A stretch of DNA of 64,000 nucleotides from Adiantum capillus-veneris (lineage: Eukaryota > Streptophyta > Polypodiopsida > Polypodiales > Pteridaceae), in NCBI GenBank assembly GCA_014529385.2, contig CM043962.1, positions 125,100,470-125,164,469 on the forward strand, written 5' to 3'. Below the pieces are notes generated by a model. The model made no database searches, was not told the origin of the DNA, and saw only the letters and a program-made list of their open reading frames with translations. The first letter of the stretch is position 1. Every line of letters starts with the position of its first letter. Shown here piece by piece: positions 32,099 to 42,933 of this stretch. Both the position numbers and the translations under genes were made by a program.

Positions 32099-33408
32099 AT
32101 GGATGATGAGGAGTTTCTTTCTTCTTTGTCACCGCAGCAGAGACAGTGGGACGTGGAGCGTCATCGCTATGGCGCATCATCGCGCGTTCCTAATCCATCC
32201 GCATCTCCCTCTCTTTCGGAGCATTCGGCGCGCTCCGAAGCTTCGGCGTCGACGAGACGAGCTTCACACTCGTCTAGACACCGGCGCTCTAGTGGTGGCG
32301 GTGGCGGTTGTTGTGGGGATTCCGCCACCGATGCCTCCACACCGCCTCGTCTTCGACGAGGCTCTTTACCCTCCCCTTCTTTGCCCGCCCCCACACCAGC
32401 CACAGCATCGCCATCTACGCCAGGTTTCGCACGGCTGACTGTTCCTAGAAGCTACACACCTCTACCTACTCCGCCAGGAGCCACCCCACTCGACACTCCT
32501 CGCTTTGGGGCCCACACGCCGGTGGAGACACCTGACGTCCGTACCCCCATCGACACGCCGCTAGAGACCCTTGCCGGGACACCCAGGTTCACGCATCACC
32601 GGCCAGAGGGCTTGTCTTACTCCATCGACTTCAGCGGCGGCATCATCATGGATGATGACGGCAAGAAGGTGATCTCGCGCATGCGTGGTCTTTGCTCTCA
32701 GCTGTTTAGACACTACATACTAAACAAATGGAGTGAAGTACCAAGTGATTTAAAAAACAGAGTCATCAGCATACTTCATGATGATTTTCCCGTTCCAACA
32801 CGGGATCAACGCTTCAATGAAGACCTGATGAAGATTCGAATGCCCGAATACTGTAAACACAAGCGTTCCGAAGTGCAAAAAGCAATCAAGAATGGGTGGA
32901 ACAGGCCAGATTGGCTGGCCAAAGAAGATTGGAAGAATGCGAAAAAAGCAGCGCGCGAGAATCCCGACAAGTGGAAGCAACAAAAGGATGCAGCCAGAGC
33001 GTGAGTAGAGGCAGGGAGCTTGCACCACTTGGGGAGCGGTGGATGGGCATCATTTGAGGCCGATTTTGTAAGTGTTTTCACATTGCTCTTTATGTTCGAT
33101 AGTTTAGGGTTTATGAGTTTTTTAATTCTAACATAATGAAATCTTTGTATGTTTTGACAGTGGTCGATGACAGGACGTGATCCCACACCGTACGAGCATG
33201 AGTACGCAGGCAGGAAGGGCTTAAACGCCCTGATGGACATTCTCAGTTCTCGCGGCGGCATGGTTAGTATTAGGGTTTACTCTTTTTTATTTTTTGTATT
33301 GTTTTATAAATGTCATTATATGTTTATACTTACTGAAAGCTGTCTTATTGTCTTTTTTTGCAGAATCCGACAGATACGCCGCTTCGACGCGATGAGACGT
33401 CTGACTAG
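32099..33408 (+). CDS. Second CACTA gene (Ptta/En/Spm TNPA-like), three exons
   Basis: ATG at 32,099 right behind an acceptor-like AATGCAG. Exon 1 to 33,067, intron 33,068-33,160, exon 2 to 33,262, intron 33,263-33,363, exon 3 to a TAG at 33,406; all sites are GT-AG. Residues 10-180 are Ser/Pro/Thr-rich and disordered; 215-300 form the plant transposase domain (YILNKWSEVPSDLKNRVISI, ENPDKWKQQKDAARA). Exons 2-3 give GRDPTPYEHEYAGRKGLNAL and end LRRDETSD. One TGA at 33,002 breaks exon 1, which otherwise continues in frame (HHLGSGGWASFEADF). Such proteins bind subterminal repeats and help excision. Read-through or a sequence error at that codon would leave it complete. Confidence 0.75.
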
Positions 33409-33535
33409 ACGACGTCAGTTTAGCCGTAGCTAGATAGCATTAGTTTAGGGTTTCTCATAGCTTATGTATCATGAGACGGATTTTATACGTCTTTTTGAAC
33501 CATGTATATTATTACATTTGTCACCGCAGTTCCTT

Positions 33536-33640
33536 TTGCCAATCAATTCTTTATGCCTATGATGTTGTACAATTGTCATTATTACATTTGCCAATCAATT
33601 CATTTTGCCTATGATGTGTACAATTGTCAATTTTGCAAAC
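33536..33640. repeat. About 52-bp tandem duplication
   Basis: TTGCCAATCAATTC-TT-TGCCTATGATG-GTACAATTGTCA occurs twice in tandem with small changes, downstream of the second CACTA gene. Confidence 0.8.
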
Positions 33641-33769
33641 AATGCGTCTTGTGGGTGACTATTTTGGGTCTATTATCTACCCTTGCACTTTTTTAAAAAA
33701 GCGAATCAAGTACAATATGGTTGATGGGTGGCAGGGCATTCAATGCCTTGCCACCAAAAAAAAATTCTC

Positions 33770-33980
33770 TCAGGCGTCGCTATTTATGGCTCTCTAGCGT
33801 CGCTATGAGCGTCGCTATAGTCTTCAGTGTAAACGTCGCTATAACCGTCGCTATGAGCGTCTCTATATAGCGATGCACATAGCGACGGTTATAGCGACGC
33901 TAGTAGCGACGGTTTTAGTGACGCCGGGGGTTATAAAAACCCAATGTATTTCCGTCGCTAACAGCGTCACAAGAGCACAC
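33770..33980. repeat. CACTA 3' subterminal repeats
   Basis: About a dozen GCGTCGCTAT / ATAGCGACG motifs in both orientations, partly palindromic (33,850-33,920), matching the motif class at the 5' end. Confidence 0.85.
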
Positions 33981-33994
33981 AACCTCTTGTAGTG

Positions 33995-34183
33995 TATGTC
34001 ATGAGAATGAGTTGTATTTGAAAGGGGAAAGGGTTTACGATTATGTTTCCCACCGATGCCTCCACACCGCCTCGTCTCATGATGCCTCCACACCGCCTCA
34101 TCCCACCGATGCCTCCACACCGATGCGACGGTCATATATGCGGTTTCCTCGTTGAAATGGATGCCTTCGAGCATAAAAATCAC
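33995..34183 (-). pseudogene. copia pre-integrase segment with filler
   Basis: Minus-strand frame entering the CACTA site: GGKHNRKPFPLSNTTHSHDI, the pre-integrase motif (normally C-x-x-C-x-x-G-K-x-x-x-x-P-F) in the same frame as 26,052-25,783. The residues before GGKHNRK are encoded by a filler sequence (34,050-34,124) and replace the natural Cys-rich part. The frame before the filler belongs to the copia gag side. Confidence 0.7.
34050..34124. repeat. Filler copied from the CACTA element
   Basis: Bases 34,050-34,077 equal bases 32,325-32,352 inside the CACTA second gene for 28 bp in the same orientation. Two more partial copies of GATGCCTCCACACCG follow (34,081-34,100 and 34,103-34,124). 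The tract lies outside the transposon, at the junction of copia gag and pre-integrase. Confidence 0.8.
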
Positions 34184-34289
34184 GTTCCATCTGTTGTGAA
34201 TCAGTCTCCTCTTGTGAAATTATAGCTGTATCATGACCAGCATTACATTGTTCTTGACGTTGAGAGTATTCAATTAAAGACCTGCAGGC

Positions 34290-34917
34290 TTAGTCAAAAT
34301 CAAGACCATCTTTATTAGAGAGAATAGACAGCTGCTTTTGTGGAACAGGATCACCGGCAGCAGTAAGTTGATTAATAATAGATTTGAAAGACTCAATATG
34401 TCCCGTCATGGCAGTACCAACTTCATATTGTAGCTTGTTAAGCAACCCTCTCAAATAAAGTATTTTTGTAACAGATTTCTTCTGAAAGTTTTCAATAAGA
34501 TACTTCCATACATCGTGGGAAGTAGGCAATTTATACATATCAAGCAAAAGGGAATCAGTAAGAGCAGAAATAATATCCCGACGAGCTGCTTTATCAGGTC
34601 GTTGCCCATCCGTATACGCAACATTCCAATCTTCAACTATAGGTCCTTTAGTGAAAAGCACGTTATCATGATCCGTATCAAACAGGCTGAGATGGACAAA
34701 CACAATTTCCAAGGAAAACATCAGAGAGTTCATTGCCTTTAAGAATTAATAACATCTTTGCTCTCCACCCTGGAAATCCTTGGGCTTGGAAAGGAGGAAC
34801 GAAATACTGGCCAGAAGGAAATTCGTTGACGAGAATAGTCATAACCAGATCTGGTTGCGAGAAGACGTATAAGATAATATTGGAGAATCTGCAAACCATA
34901 TATGGTGAAGGCTGCAA
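34290..34917 (-). pseudogene. copia gag
   Basis: Minus strand. 34,917-34,678 has FQAQGFPGWRAKMLLILKGN (the copia gag N-terminus around the conserved Trp); 34,733-34,290 continues with SLLLDMYKLPTSHDVWKYLI, LRGLLNKLQYEVGTAMTGHI and IINQLTAAGDPVP, the UBN2-type gag domain. One frameshift joins them near 34,700. The gag C-terminus with the zinc knuckle is missing. Confidence 0.8.
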
Positions 34918-34951
34918 TTGAGCACAAGCGAAAGTGTTCTGTCAAACGCAA

Positions 34952-36126
34952 GAAGGATGCTTAGTAAACGTCCAAAGATGTGAGAGACGTTGTCAGGATT
35001 TTTTTTGAGCAAGGGATTGCGCATATGTACATACGCATGCATGGTGCATCGAATAAAGGATTAACCAATTTCCATAGCCAGGTGATTACGTGGGGCCCAC
35101 GTGTGTACAGGTAGGACAGGGAGTACATAGTGCAACGATTTTCACTATTATCAGTACCAGTGTGTTTTTTCTACAATAAGGAGGAGTTTGTAGCGCGTAA
35201 AACTTCTCGAGGAAGCTATCCGTGGGCCGATGACATGAGGTAAGCAGGTGCATCAGATGGCATCGAGTGGCGTCAGGAGGTGGAACAGGGTCAATACTTG
35301 CACGCGGAGAAGTATGGACACGACGTGGGTGTTTTCTTGTGATACTTATGCAGAAAGGTCATCATGAGGACCACTTTTTGGGGCCACTTCACGTGGTTGC
35401 GGGATGCATTATTTGGAAAAACTGAGTGCCAGGTGTGCGGATGATGCAAAAAAGGTGACAACTATGCACTGCGAGGTCAGTTTTTGGCCTATTCGGGGTC
35501 CGTTTGAGGTCATCTAAAAGGCCACGGGTGCCCAACTAATAAAGCTAAGTGTGGGAACTAAAAAAACAAAGAGAAGACCAGAAAAAAGGTGGAGAAGAGA
35601 GGAGGAACAGCCGCAACTGTGTTTTAGCTCAGTTTGGAGCCTGTTTTGGCCGTAAACTGCTCATCCGAGGTCGGATTTGAGCACTTTGACATTGTAGACT
35701 GGGGTTTTGGGCCGTTCCGGATACGATGGCACTGTCCATATTTACAAATTCCTCACTCTTTTTTTTCTGTTTTTCTGTGTAATCTTCTTCGGTGAGTGAA
35801 GCCTCTGCTTAACTTTGTGGTTGTATCTGGTGTATTTCTTCAATATTGTGTAAACTATTTGCCCCATTGGTGTTGGCCCAAGCTCAATTGTATCTAAACA
35901 TAAAAAATTATCCTCTTTTGAGCTGAGCTTTGTGTGTGTGTGTGTGTGTGTGTGTGTGGAGTGGGCAAGTGGATAGTCTCTCTCCTCTCACTCCATTGGT
36001 GTATTCCCTGTCTCGGCCAGGTGTGTTGTGTAAGCCGAGTGGTGCCCCATAGTGTGTGTGTGTATCTTACCAAGAGTTTGTGTTGGGTCGTTATAGAGGC
36101 ATTCTGTGTGTTTCCATCCCGCTCAC
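34952..36126. other. Non-coding; probable 5' LTR region of gypsy B
   Basis: No coding frame. The left part should contain the copia 5' end, but no primer site is visible. The right part, up to CTCACA at about 36,126, directly precedes a primer-site-like sequence and is probably the 5' LTR of gypsy B. A TG microsatellite lies at 35,931-35,958. The LTR start could not be fixed. Confidence 0.4.
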
Positions 36127-36152
36127 ATTATTTTGGTGCCCCCACTGAGGAT
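36127..36152 (+). promoter_or_regulatory. Candidate primer-binding site of gypsy B
   Basis: TTTTGGTGCCCCCACTGAGG resembles the TTTGGCGCCCACCGTGGGG type found after the LTR of many plant Tat-like gypsy elements, with a few differences. It fits the distance to gag, given a long leader. Confidence 0.4.
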
Positions 36153-37200
36153 CTTCTTCGAGTACCTTCTGCTTCAAGCTTCAAGCTTTGAGATTTGGGA
36201 TTACAGGTTGCAGGTTGCAGGTTGCAGATTACTGGTTACAGGTTACAGGGACAGGTATAGGTACAGGTGATTCACACAAGTACAGGTAGCTAGAGTACTG
36301 TGATATACTAGCAGTGATGTCACTTGCAGTTGTTGTGGGTATGCATCACTTGGCGCTTGTTTGAGCGCATTTTCTGTTGGATTGTACGTTACTTGTGGAA
36401 ACTACCATTGTACGCCTTTGTGGAGCCATATTTTGTTTTATTTGGCATTCCGAGCCATTTCTGAGACTTGGTCTGGAAGATAGTCATTTCTAAGACTTGA
36501 CTATACGCGATTTGCATTAGCCTTCGTGTGAGGGTCGATAGCGTGAGGTTTTATTGAGCTGGGGGATTCTCAAATGTGGAGATCCTTTCGGTGATAGAGG
36601 TAGATGGAGCACCCTTTTCGTGACCTCGCCATAGGCTATGTATTCGTGATTCCTATTTGATGCTCGGGTTTTATTGTTGGCAGTTTATGCATACATATAC
36701 AGTCTATATTTTGGGTTCACACTGCTCTACTTCTAGGGCAACTCTGTCAAAATTTTTCCAAGTTATGATGGCTGGTCTTTTGGTCTTTTAAGCCATTTAT
36801 GCTGTTATGCTGCTGAAATTTTGGCAAAATCAGAGTATAAGACAGGTGTGCTTTCTTGGGAGCTTCATGGTTGGCTTTAATGGATGATCAAAATGGACCT
36901 CAGTTCACTCCTTTTAATTTAACACAGAGACTCCAAATAAATGTTCATATGTTCAGGAAGATTTTTTTCCAGCAGTGCATAGTCTTTAGGTTCGGGCCAA
37001 GAAGATTACGAGAGATCTTGGAATGTCCATTGCCTGTTGTAATTCCGATGATTAACTATGAAAACTCATTTGATGTGCATGTGTTTGTCCTTATCTAAAG
37101 CTGAGCTCCATTAAAGTTTCTGGGGATTGGGTAGTGAAAAGTTTTGGGTTCTTGCACGTGTGTTCGAAGGGGTTCTCAAAGCATTGTAACTTGGGTAGCC
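36153..37200. other. Leader of gypsy B
   Basis: No gene. Contains a short repeated tract at 36,206-36,290 made of GGTTGCA / GGTTACA / GGTACAG variants. The open frame at 36,856-37,098 has no recognised motif. Confidence 0.5.
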
Positions 37201-38003
37201 ATGGCTTTCTCTTATCCAGAGTTTCACGGAAGAAGTGATGAAGATGTGGAAGATTTTTTGGAAAAGATGGAGGTTGCCTGCATTAGCAACGAGATTCATG
37301 ACCCTGTGCAGATGTTATGTCTTCTCCAAATTTGTTTGAAGAGTGATGCACGAGTCTGGTCCAAAACATTTGAAGAGGAGTTGCGTGCATCGGATCCACC
37401 TGTAAGATTGAGTTGGGACAATCTAAGGCATGGGTTGGAAGTGGAGTTTGTGAAGATAGAAGATCCTGACAAAGTGTGGCAAGAAGTACAGGCTTTAGTG
37501 CAAAAGGAAGGTGAGCCAGTAGATGCATACATACGTAAGTTCTCATTGGCATGGAAGCGAATGTGCAAGGCCTTAGCACCACAGGTACCCCCGCCTGACA
37601 TGATGAAGTTACTCCTCAAGTTATGCCAGTAGTGGTCACTATAGCAGTGCAAGATGATGGGCTAAGGCAAGACATGAGGCAAGTGGTAGATTTAATGAAG
37701 AATCTCAGCCTAAACATGCTAGGTCAAGTGGGAAATAATCGAGGTCGAGGGAGGTATGCAAATAAGCCAGGAGGTGAAGAAAGACCTATGAATGGTGTTG
37801 GACAAAGCAATGGTAGGTTTTGGAGGCAGACGTCCACATGTTACAATTGTGGAGAGTTGGGTCACATCAGCCCGCAATGTGATAAGCCACCAAGGATGGG
37901 GGGAGACATGTATCCATTGCCAAGACAGGTGTTAACTAGGTCAAATGATTATGGCATCGAAATTAAGGGAGATGAAGGAACCAGTGGAATACAAAAGTGC
38001 TGA
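37201..38003 (+). pseudogene. gag with zinc knuckle (element B)
   Basis: The frame 37,201-37,632 starts MAFSYPEFHGRSDEDVEDFL and continues with the capsid-like WQEVQALVQKEGEPVDAYIR and FSLAWKRMCKALAP. It breaks at a TAG at 37,630; the next frame (37,623-38,003) contains TCYNCGELGHISPQC, a perfect CX2CX4HX4C zinc knuckle that packages RNA. The ATG at 37,201 fits the gag start. One frameshift and one stop separate the two parts. Confidence 0.8.
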
Positions 38004-39430
38004 GTGTAGTCACCTTGGAGAAGGCATCAAAGCTAGAGGATACATTAGTGATTCCTATTGGGAAGAGGACCATAGAGGATAAGGAAGGAAGAAGTGCCCC
38101 AGGTCCTAGTAAGAAGAAAGGAAAGAGCCATGAAGGCGAGGATGTCAAGGCTAAGAGGAAAAGGAGAGCTCGTCGAAAGTTTCATGTTTCAGATTTTCCA
38201 CTAGAGGATGGGCAATTAAGCTATGACTTGAAGGAGGATCTGACGAGCAGGAAGGCAGATGTTACTTTTGGGCAGCTTATAGATATGGTGCCTAAGCTAA
38301 AGCGACAGTGGAAGAGGATGGTTAACCCAATGGAGAAAGAGCCAGAGAGAGGTTTAGTGAAGGTGTTGGCAATGGATGAGCTACTAGACATTTGCCCAAT
38401 AGTAGATGTGTGGCATAAAAGGAAAAATTTGGGACAAGGTTATGTGGATGGCGGAGCTCAAATATGCGTCATAACACACTCATGCGTTGAGAAGATGGGT
38501 CTCACAGTGGCTGGGGTGTCAGGTTTTTGGATCTGATTGGCAAACCATCAAAAAGTAAAATGCTTGGGTGTTGTAAAGAGCGTAGAAGTGGAGGCATATG
38601 ATGCAAAGGCAGTGGTTGATTTTCATGTGATGCCAGCAAGGTTGGGAGCATATCCTATTATACTGGGCACACCATGGTTACGTGCAGTGGCAGCTGTTCA
38701 AGATTGGCGACATGGTACGATTAGCCTCTATGGAAAGACAGGTATCAAGAAGCTTTATAATATGGACAGAAGGAAACGATTAGAGGAGCTTTATGAAGAT
38801 GAGGATGAGTCTAGTGATGAAGACTCTTCCACGGTGACAGATGAGGATAGTGATAGCACTACTAACAGTGATGAGGATGCTGATGTTGCATTTCTTTTGA
38901 TGGACAAAGAAATCCAGGAGTTTGGTTTAGTTGCATTTGCGAATGAGGTTGAAGATGAAAGTGAAGGGCCTTATGAAGTGACTGAAGGGCTGATGCAAAC
39001 CAAGGTTGAGTTGTCAAAGAAGCAGGAATTGATGACACAAATGATCAGTGGAGACCTCTCAGCTATGGAGAAGGATATATATTTGCACATGCTAGCTAGT
39101 TTTCCTGATTTGTTCATTACTTCATATGAAGAGATCATAGGGTTCAAGGGCGAAGAGATGCATATAGAGCTGAAAGAAGGTGCTAAGCCAGTGCGGAAAA
39201 GGCTAAGAAGGATGGGTCAAGAGCAAATGGAAGCCTTGCGAGAAGAGGTGGACAAGCTGTTGAAGGCAGGGTTCATAGTCCCTGTGGAGACCACAGAATG
39301 GGTGAGTCCAGTTGTTGTCAATCCAAAGAAGGATGGGAAGTGGAGAATTTGTGTAGATTTTAAACCCTTAAACGCAGCCACTAAGAAGAACCCATATCCT
39401 CTTCCATTCATCGATCAGATCTTGGATTGA
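37997..39430 (+). pseudogene. Protease, linker and start of reverse transcriptase (element B)
   Basis: Two frames (37,997-38,536; 38,537-39,430) in one reading direction, separated by a single TGA at 38,534. Basic linker, then YVDGGAQICVITHSCVEKMG (protease active site with D-G-G) and YPIILGTPWLR (second protease strand, intact). An acidic stretch (DEDESSDEDSSTVTDEDSDS) follows, then the polymerase fingers with SPVVVNPKKDGKWRICVDF. The stop at 39,428 (TGA) interrupts the transition into the palm. Confidence 0.8.
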
Positions 39431-40041
39431 GTGGCAGGTTATGAGAGGTATAGTGTGTGTGATGGTTTTTCAGGCTATTTTCAATTGAAGATTGCTATTA
39501 AAGACCGCACAAAGACCACTTTTATTACGCCATGGGGCTGCTATTGCTACACAGTATTGCCATTTGGGTTGTCAAATGGACCTTCCTTCTATCAAGAGAG
39601 AGCAAATTGGGTGTTGGAACCATTCATTGGTAGTTGTGTTAAAGCTTTTATGGATGACTTCTGTGTTTATAGCAGTAGGTTTGAACACCATGAGAAGCTG
39701 CAGATGGTATTGGCTCGATATGATGAATGTGGAGGACAACTAAATCCAAAGAAATGTCATCTAGCATAGCCAAGGGTGAAGTTATTGGGCCATATGATGT
39801 TAGAAAATGGCACTGAGGCTGATGCAGATAAGGTTAAGTCTATTATTCTTCTTCCATCACCGACGAGTACGAAGCAATTGGCAACTTTTATACACAAAGT
39901 GAAGTACATGGCACGGTTTATTCCATTGTCTTCGCAGCTTCTTTATCCATTATAGCAAGTGGCAAAGCATGATCCATTGCAATGGGATGACAAGTGTGAA
40001 GAAGTGTTTCAAGAGGTGAAAGAGGTGTTGATTGGGAGCAA
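39431..40041 (+). pseudogene. Reverse transcriptase palm and thumb (element B)
   Basis: 39,431-39,769 reads VCDGFSGYFQLKIAIKDRTK, TVLPFGLSNGPSFYQE and AFMDDFCVYSS, the catalytic F-M-D-D box at about 39,647-39,658. A TAG at 39,767 and a second stop near 39,953 break the thumb (PSPTSTKQLATFIHKVKYMA). Confidence 0.8.
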
Positions 40042-40852
40042 GTGTTTTATGTAAATCCATCAGTAGGGGAGGATGCCATTGGAGCCATTCTATTGCAAAA
40101 GGGGAAGGGCAGCCATTATATGAGGCCAGTGTATTGTGCAAGCCGTGTGAAGCTGGTAGCAGAGAGAAAATTCTCGGAAGTAGAGCTAGTGATGGACAGT
40201 GTAATATTTGCTTATCGACAATTTTGTCATTACTTGCCACCACGACCTTTTGTTTTCTTGACGAGTTATGCCTTTTTGCCACAGCTAATTAATGGCACTA
40301 ACATGTCAAATGTGGTCAAGAAATGGGTAATTGAGCTGCAAGAATTTGAGTTCTCTTTTCTAGTGGAAGATAGTACAAGGGCTACCCTAGCTGATTTGTT
40401 GACCTACAAGGAGAATCCCCTTATTGTTAAGGAAGAAGTGGTGAGAAAGGTAGTTGAAGAGGTGCCACAAATCAGCAATGCACATGTGTTGTTCTTTGAT
40501 GGTTCATACAAAAAGAGCCATGATGCGGCTTCAGGGGGTATAGCACTTTATGATCCAGAGGGGAAGCTAGTATGCAAGAGAGGGTTCAAATTGGATGCTC
40601 ATAGTAACAATGAGGCTGAATATTCTACTTTGCAAGCCGGATTACACATTTGTTTGAAGCATGGGGTTCGAAGGTTGAGCATAAAAGGTGATGCCTTGTT
40701 AGTGGTGAAGCAAGTGCTGGGTGTGTGGAAGAGCAAGAACACCTCATTGAAGGAAATGTGCTTCAGAATTAAAGGCCTATTAAAAAAGTTCGAAGCATGA
40801 AGCATCAGACACATTGAACGTGCTCTAAATGGAGAGGCACATGAAACCACTA
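40042..40852 (+). pseudogene. RNase H and second RNase H (element B)
   Basis: Frame 40,042-40,800: FYVNPSVGEDAIGAILLQKG, PVYCASRVKLVAERKFSEVE and YRQFCHYLPPRPFVFLTSYA form the first RNase H, with Asn at the first catalytic position. VLFFDGSYKKSHDAASGGIA, AHSNNEAEYSTLQAGLHICL and IKGDALLVVKQVLGVWKSKN form the second, plant-type RNase H with its D-E-D residues kept. After TGA at 40,798 the tail reads IRHIERALNGEAHE up to the breakpoint. Confidence 0.85.
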
Positions 40853-40915
40853 TGATGATTTCTTGATTCAGTTGCATCTGTTGTTCTCATTCTCTCTCTT
40901 TCACACCTCCCACAG

Positions 40916-42933
40916 CCAGACCCCCGGCGCTTGCCTGGCTCACGTAGCAAACACATATCCCTCGACATCTTTAGTGAACTTGACGCGAAACGAGCCGGGG
41001 TGGGAGGTGCAGATGGAGATGCCGGAACAGTTAAAGCAGTTTATTGATGATTTCACTTCCAATGGATTTGATACAAATTTGGTAGCTACAGATTTTCCAA
41101 AATTGATGGAATTGGTTCAGGGGTATCTGCAGGAAGCAAAAGCCATGGAGATAAAAAAGCAGATTGATGATGCTATAGAGTTAGCACTTGATGCAGTATG
41201 TGAGCAGTATTATATTTCTCAAGGATATGATCCAGAAGGTTTTATTGCATGTTACAAAGCTGAGATGAAGAGCCGAAATGTTCCAGAAGATCGGATGATT
41301 GTAGCTTTTGAGGAGGTTGTAAACTTGGATTTTAGAAAGCAGGTTCAAGAACTCGCAAAAGAATATCCCACACGATGGGAGTATTTTGCAGAGGAATTTA
41401 TTTACGAAAGCTCAAGGATTCTAGATCGGGACATAAAGGAGATTACTTAACGTAATAAGGTTGTCTTCAGTAAAGGTGAAGGGGATCAAATGCAGATCCT
41501 CAACTATGATGAATTCTGGGAGCATATTTCTGCAAGAAGTAAAGCCAAAGAGAATGCTAAGCTGGAAGTAGTTGAATTTGAGCAACGAAGAAAAGGTAAA
41601 CAATGAATTTAATGCTGGAACAGATTTATATGAATTTTTTGTAAAGATTGCTTGCATGGACGCTACCTCTAATAACGGGTCCAGTGAAGACATAGATTGT
41701 GAAGCAAGTGGTTTGCAAGTTGTTGACCTTGACATGGGTTATTCTAAAGGCTCTCATCAAGCAGATGAGCCTCTACAGGATATTTCTAAAACTATTTGCA
41801 CTATAGCCGAGCAGGATAACATGTCTGCTACAGATGATTGCATACCTAAAGCTATTATATACACAGTAGTTGATGCAGTGACCAAGATTGTGGACCCAGT
41901 ACAGGATGAGCCTGAGGATGTCAATGAACCTATGATTGCTACTAACAATATGCTTGCAGATGATGCTATCACTTAAGAGGATGCTATAATCATCGAATTT
42001 TTTTCTAGATCTGAAGGAGATATTTATGGCAGTATAGAAGAGCTTTCTGATGCGTATACCTCTTCAGAGGGGGTGCCAGATGAGCCTTTACAACTCTATA
42101 ATGTATTGCTGAGTAACATGGATGCAGATGAGGAAGCAGAGGATGATATCGAGGAGTATGAAGATTGCTTGGATCATATTGATTGTGAAAAGGTTATCGA
42201 TAGGGATTTTACATCTATGCTTGTAGATGGACAGCATGAGGAGATAACTCCTATAATTTTGATGAATGTTGAGACTTCCAAGGGTGATTTTCCCGAGGAT
42301 ATTATGGATGAAGATCTACAGGATAAAGCTGTTTTTTATGATCAAGTTGAAATCCCAACAGGTAAAAATTCGTCTGATGATACACGTCGAGAAACTCCCA
42401 AGGGTTTTTGTGATGATTATAAGGCTAGAGGGGGTGATGATGCTAAATCATCCTTGAGACTGCATAAAATGCACAGGGTTATTCATTTGCTTGGACAATG
42501 TGCCAGATGTGGCTGGATTTGGTTGCTATGCCTATTGATGCTTATGTCAGCGATGTCTTGGCTGCCAGTAGAAGGGAGTCAGATATCTTTAATGCTTTCT
42601 GGTAACGAGCTTAAGTTGCCAACAGTTTATGGGATGTGGGTGTTGCACTATGCTTCAGGTGAAGTTGTAGTATATTGCGGAGCCCATCAATGCTATGTGA
42701 TCTCGATGGTGTTTGATCCAGGAGATTCTAACAATATTCATAAGCAGATTCAATACGGATGGATACTGATCAGTATGCATAGTAATTGCGTGCTATTTGA
42801 ACCAAGGGTAGCATATTTGCACCAGAAATGCTTGATGTTGAATGATACTAGAAATGTATGCTCATGTGGATGTTATGATGCTCCAATGTGTGGGCAAATC
42901 CATATTATCCCATTTGATCCTAGGGGTTACTAA
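40916..42933 (+). pseudogene. Unrecognised two-exon gene, copy 1 (exon 2 only)
   Basis: Acceptor CCCACAG ends at 40,915. The exon reads through EMPEQLKQFIDDF-type residues, PTRWEYFAEEFIYESSRILD, an acidic zone (MDADEEAEDDIEEYEDCLDH), then a membrane-segment candidate WIWLLCLLMLMSAMSWL (about 42,505-42,560) and a Cys-rich tail (NVCSCGCYDAPMCGQ) to TAA at 42,931. Lesions: TAA at 41,448, a net 20-bp deletion with frameshift near 41,565 and TAA at 41,974. The last 286 codons from 42,073 are open. Exon 1 and promoter were lost at the join to gypsy B. Family unknown to me. Confidence 0.6.

Larger units (their letters stand above)
26053..33994 (+). mobile_element. CACTA (En/Spm) transposon, 7,942 bp, complete ends
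   Basis: The 5' tip is CACTACAAGAGG and the 3' tip is CCTCTTGTAGTG, perfect complements, flanked by TAT at 26,050-26,052 and 33,995-33,997, the 3-bp duplication typical of CACTA. Subterminal regions are packed with TAGCGACGCT-like motifs in both orientations. Inside are, in order, microsatellites, a captured HIPP-like gene fragment, a TNP2-type transposase with introns (pseudogene) and a second transposon gene of the Ptta/En/Spm type. It lies in the copia integrase and therefore inserted after it. Confidence 0.95.
23500..34951 (-). mobile_element. Ty1/copia element interrupted by two insertions
   Basis: Minus-strand copia-type element: gag (34,917-34,290), pre-integrase and integrase (34,183-33,995, then 26,052-25,783), reverse transcriptase and RNase H (24,620-23,527). 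The order integrase before polymerase is diagnostic of copia. The region between gag and pre-integrase (zinc knuckle and protease) is missing and replaced by a short filler. The CACTA element (26,053-33,994) and a fold-back element (25,327-25,782) sit inside. The 3' end stops within RNase H at 23,527; LTRs were not found. Confidence 0.85.
36127..40852 (+). mobile_element. Ty3/gypsy element B (Tat-like), 3'-truncated
   Basis: Leader, gag (37,201), zinc knuckle, protease, reverse transcriptase, RNase H and second RNase H in order, same domain plan and similar motifs as element A. It ends abruptly at about 40,852 within the residues after the second RNase H (IERALNGEAHE), where intron sequence of the tandem two-exon gene begins. 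Integrase and 3' LTR are missing. Confidence 0.85.

Noticed and set aside
42505-42933. Retroviral envelope-like identity for the membrane plus Cys-rich tail of the two-exon gene
   Set aside because: The unit has no polymerase or LTR of its own and no recognised envelope motif; one hydrophobic segment and Cys residues are not enough.
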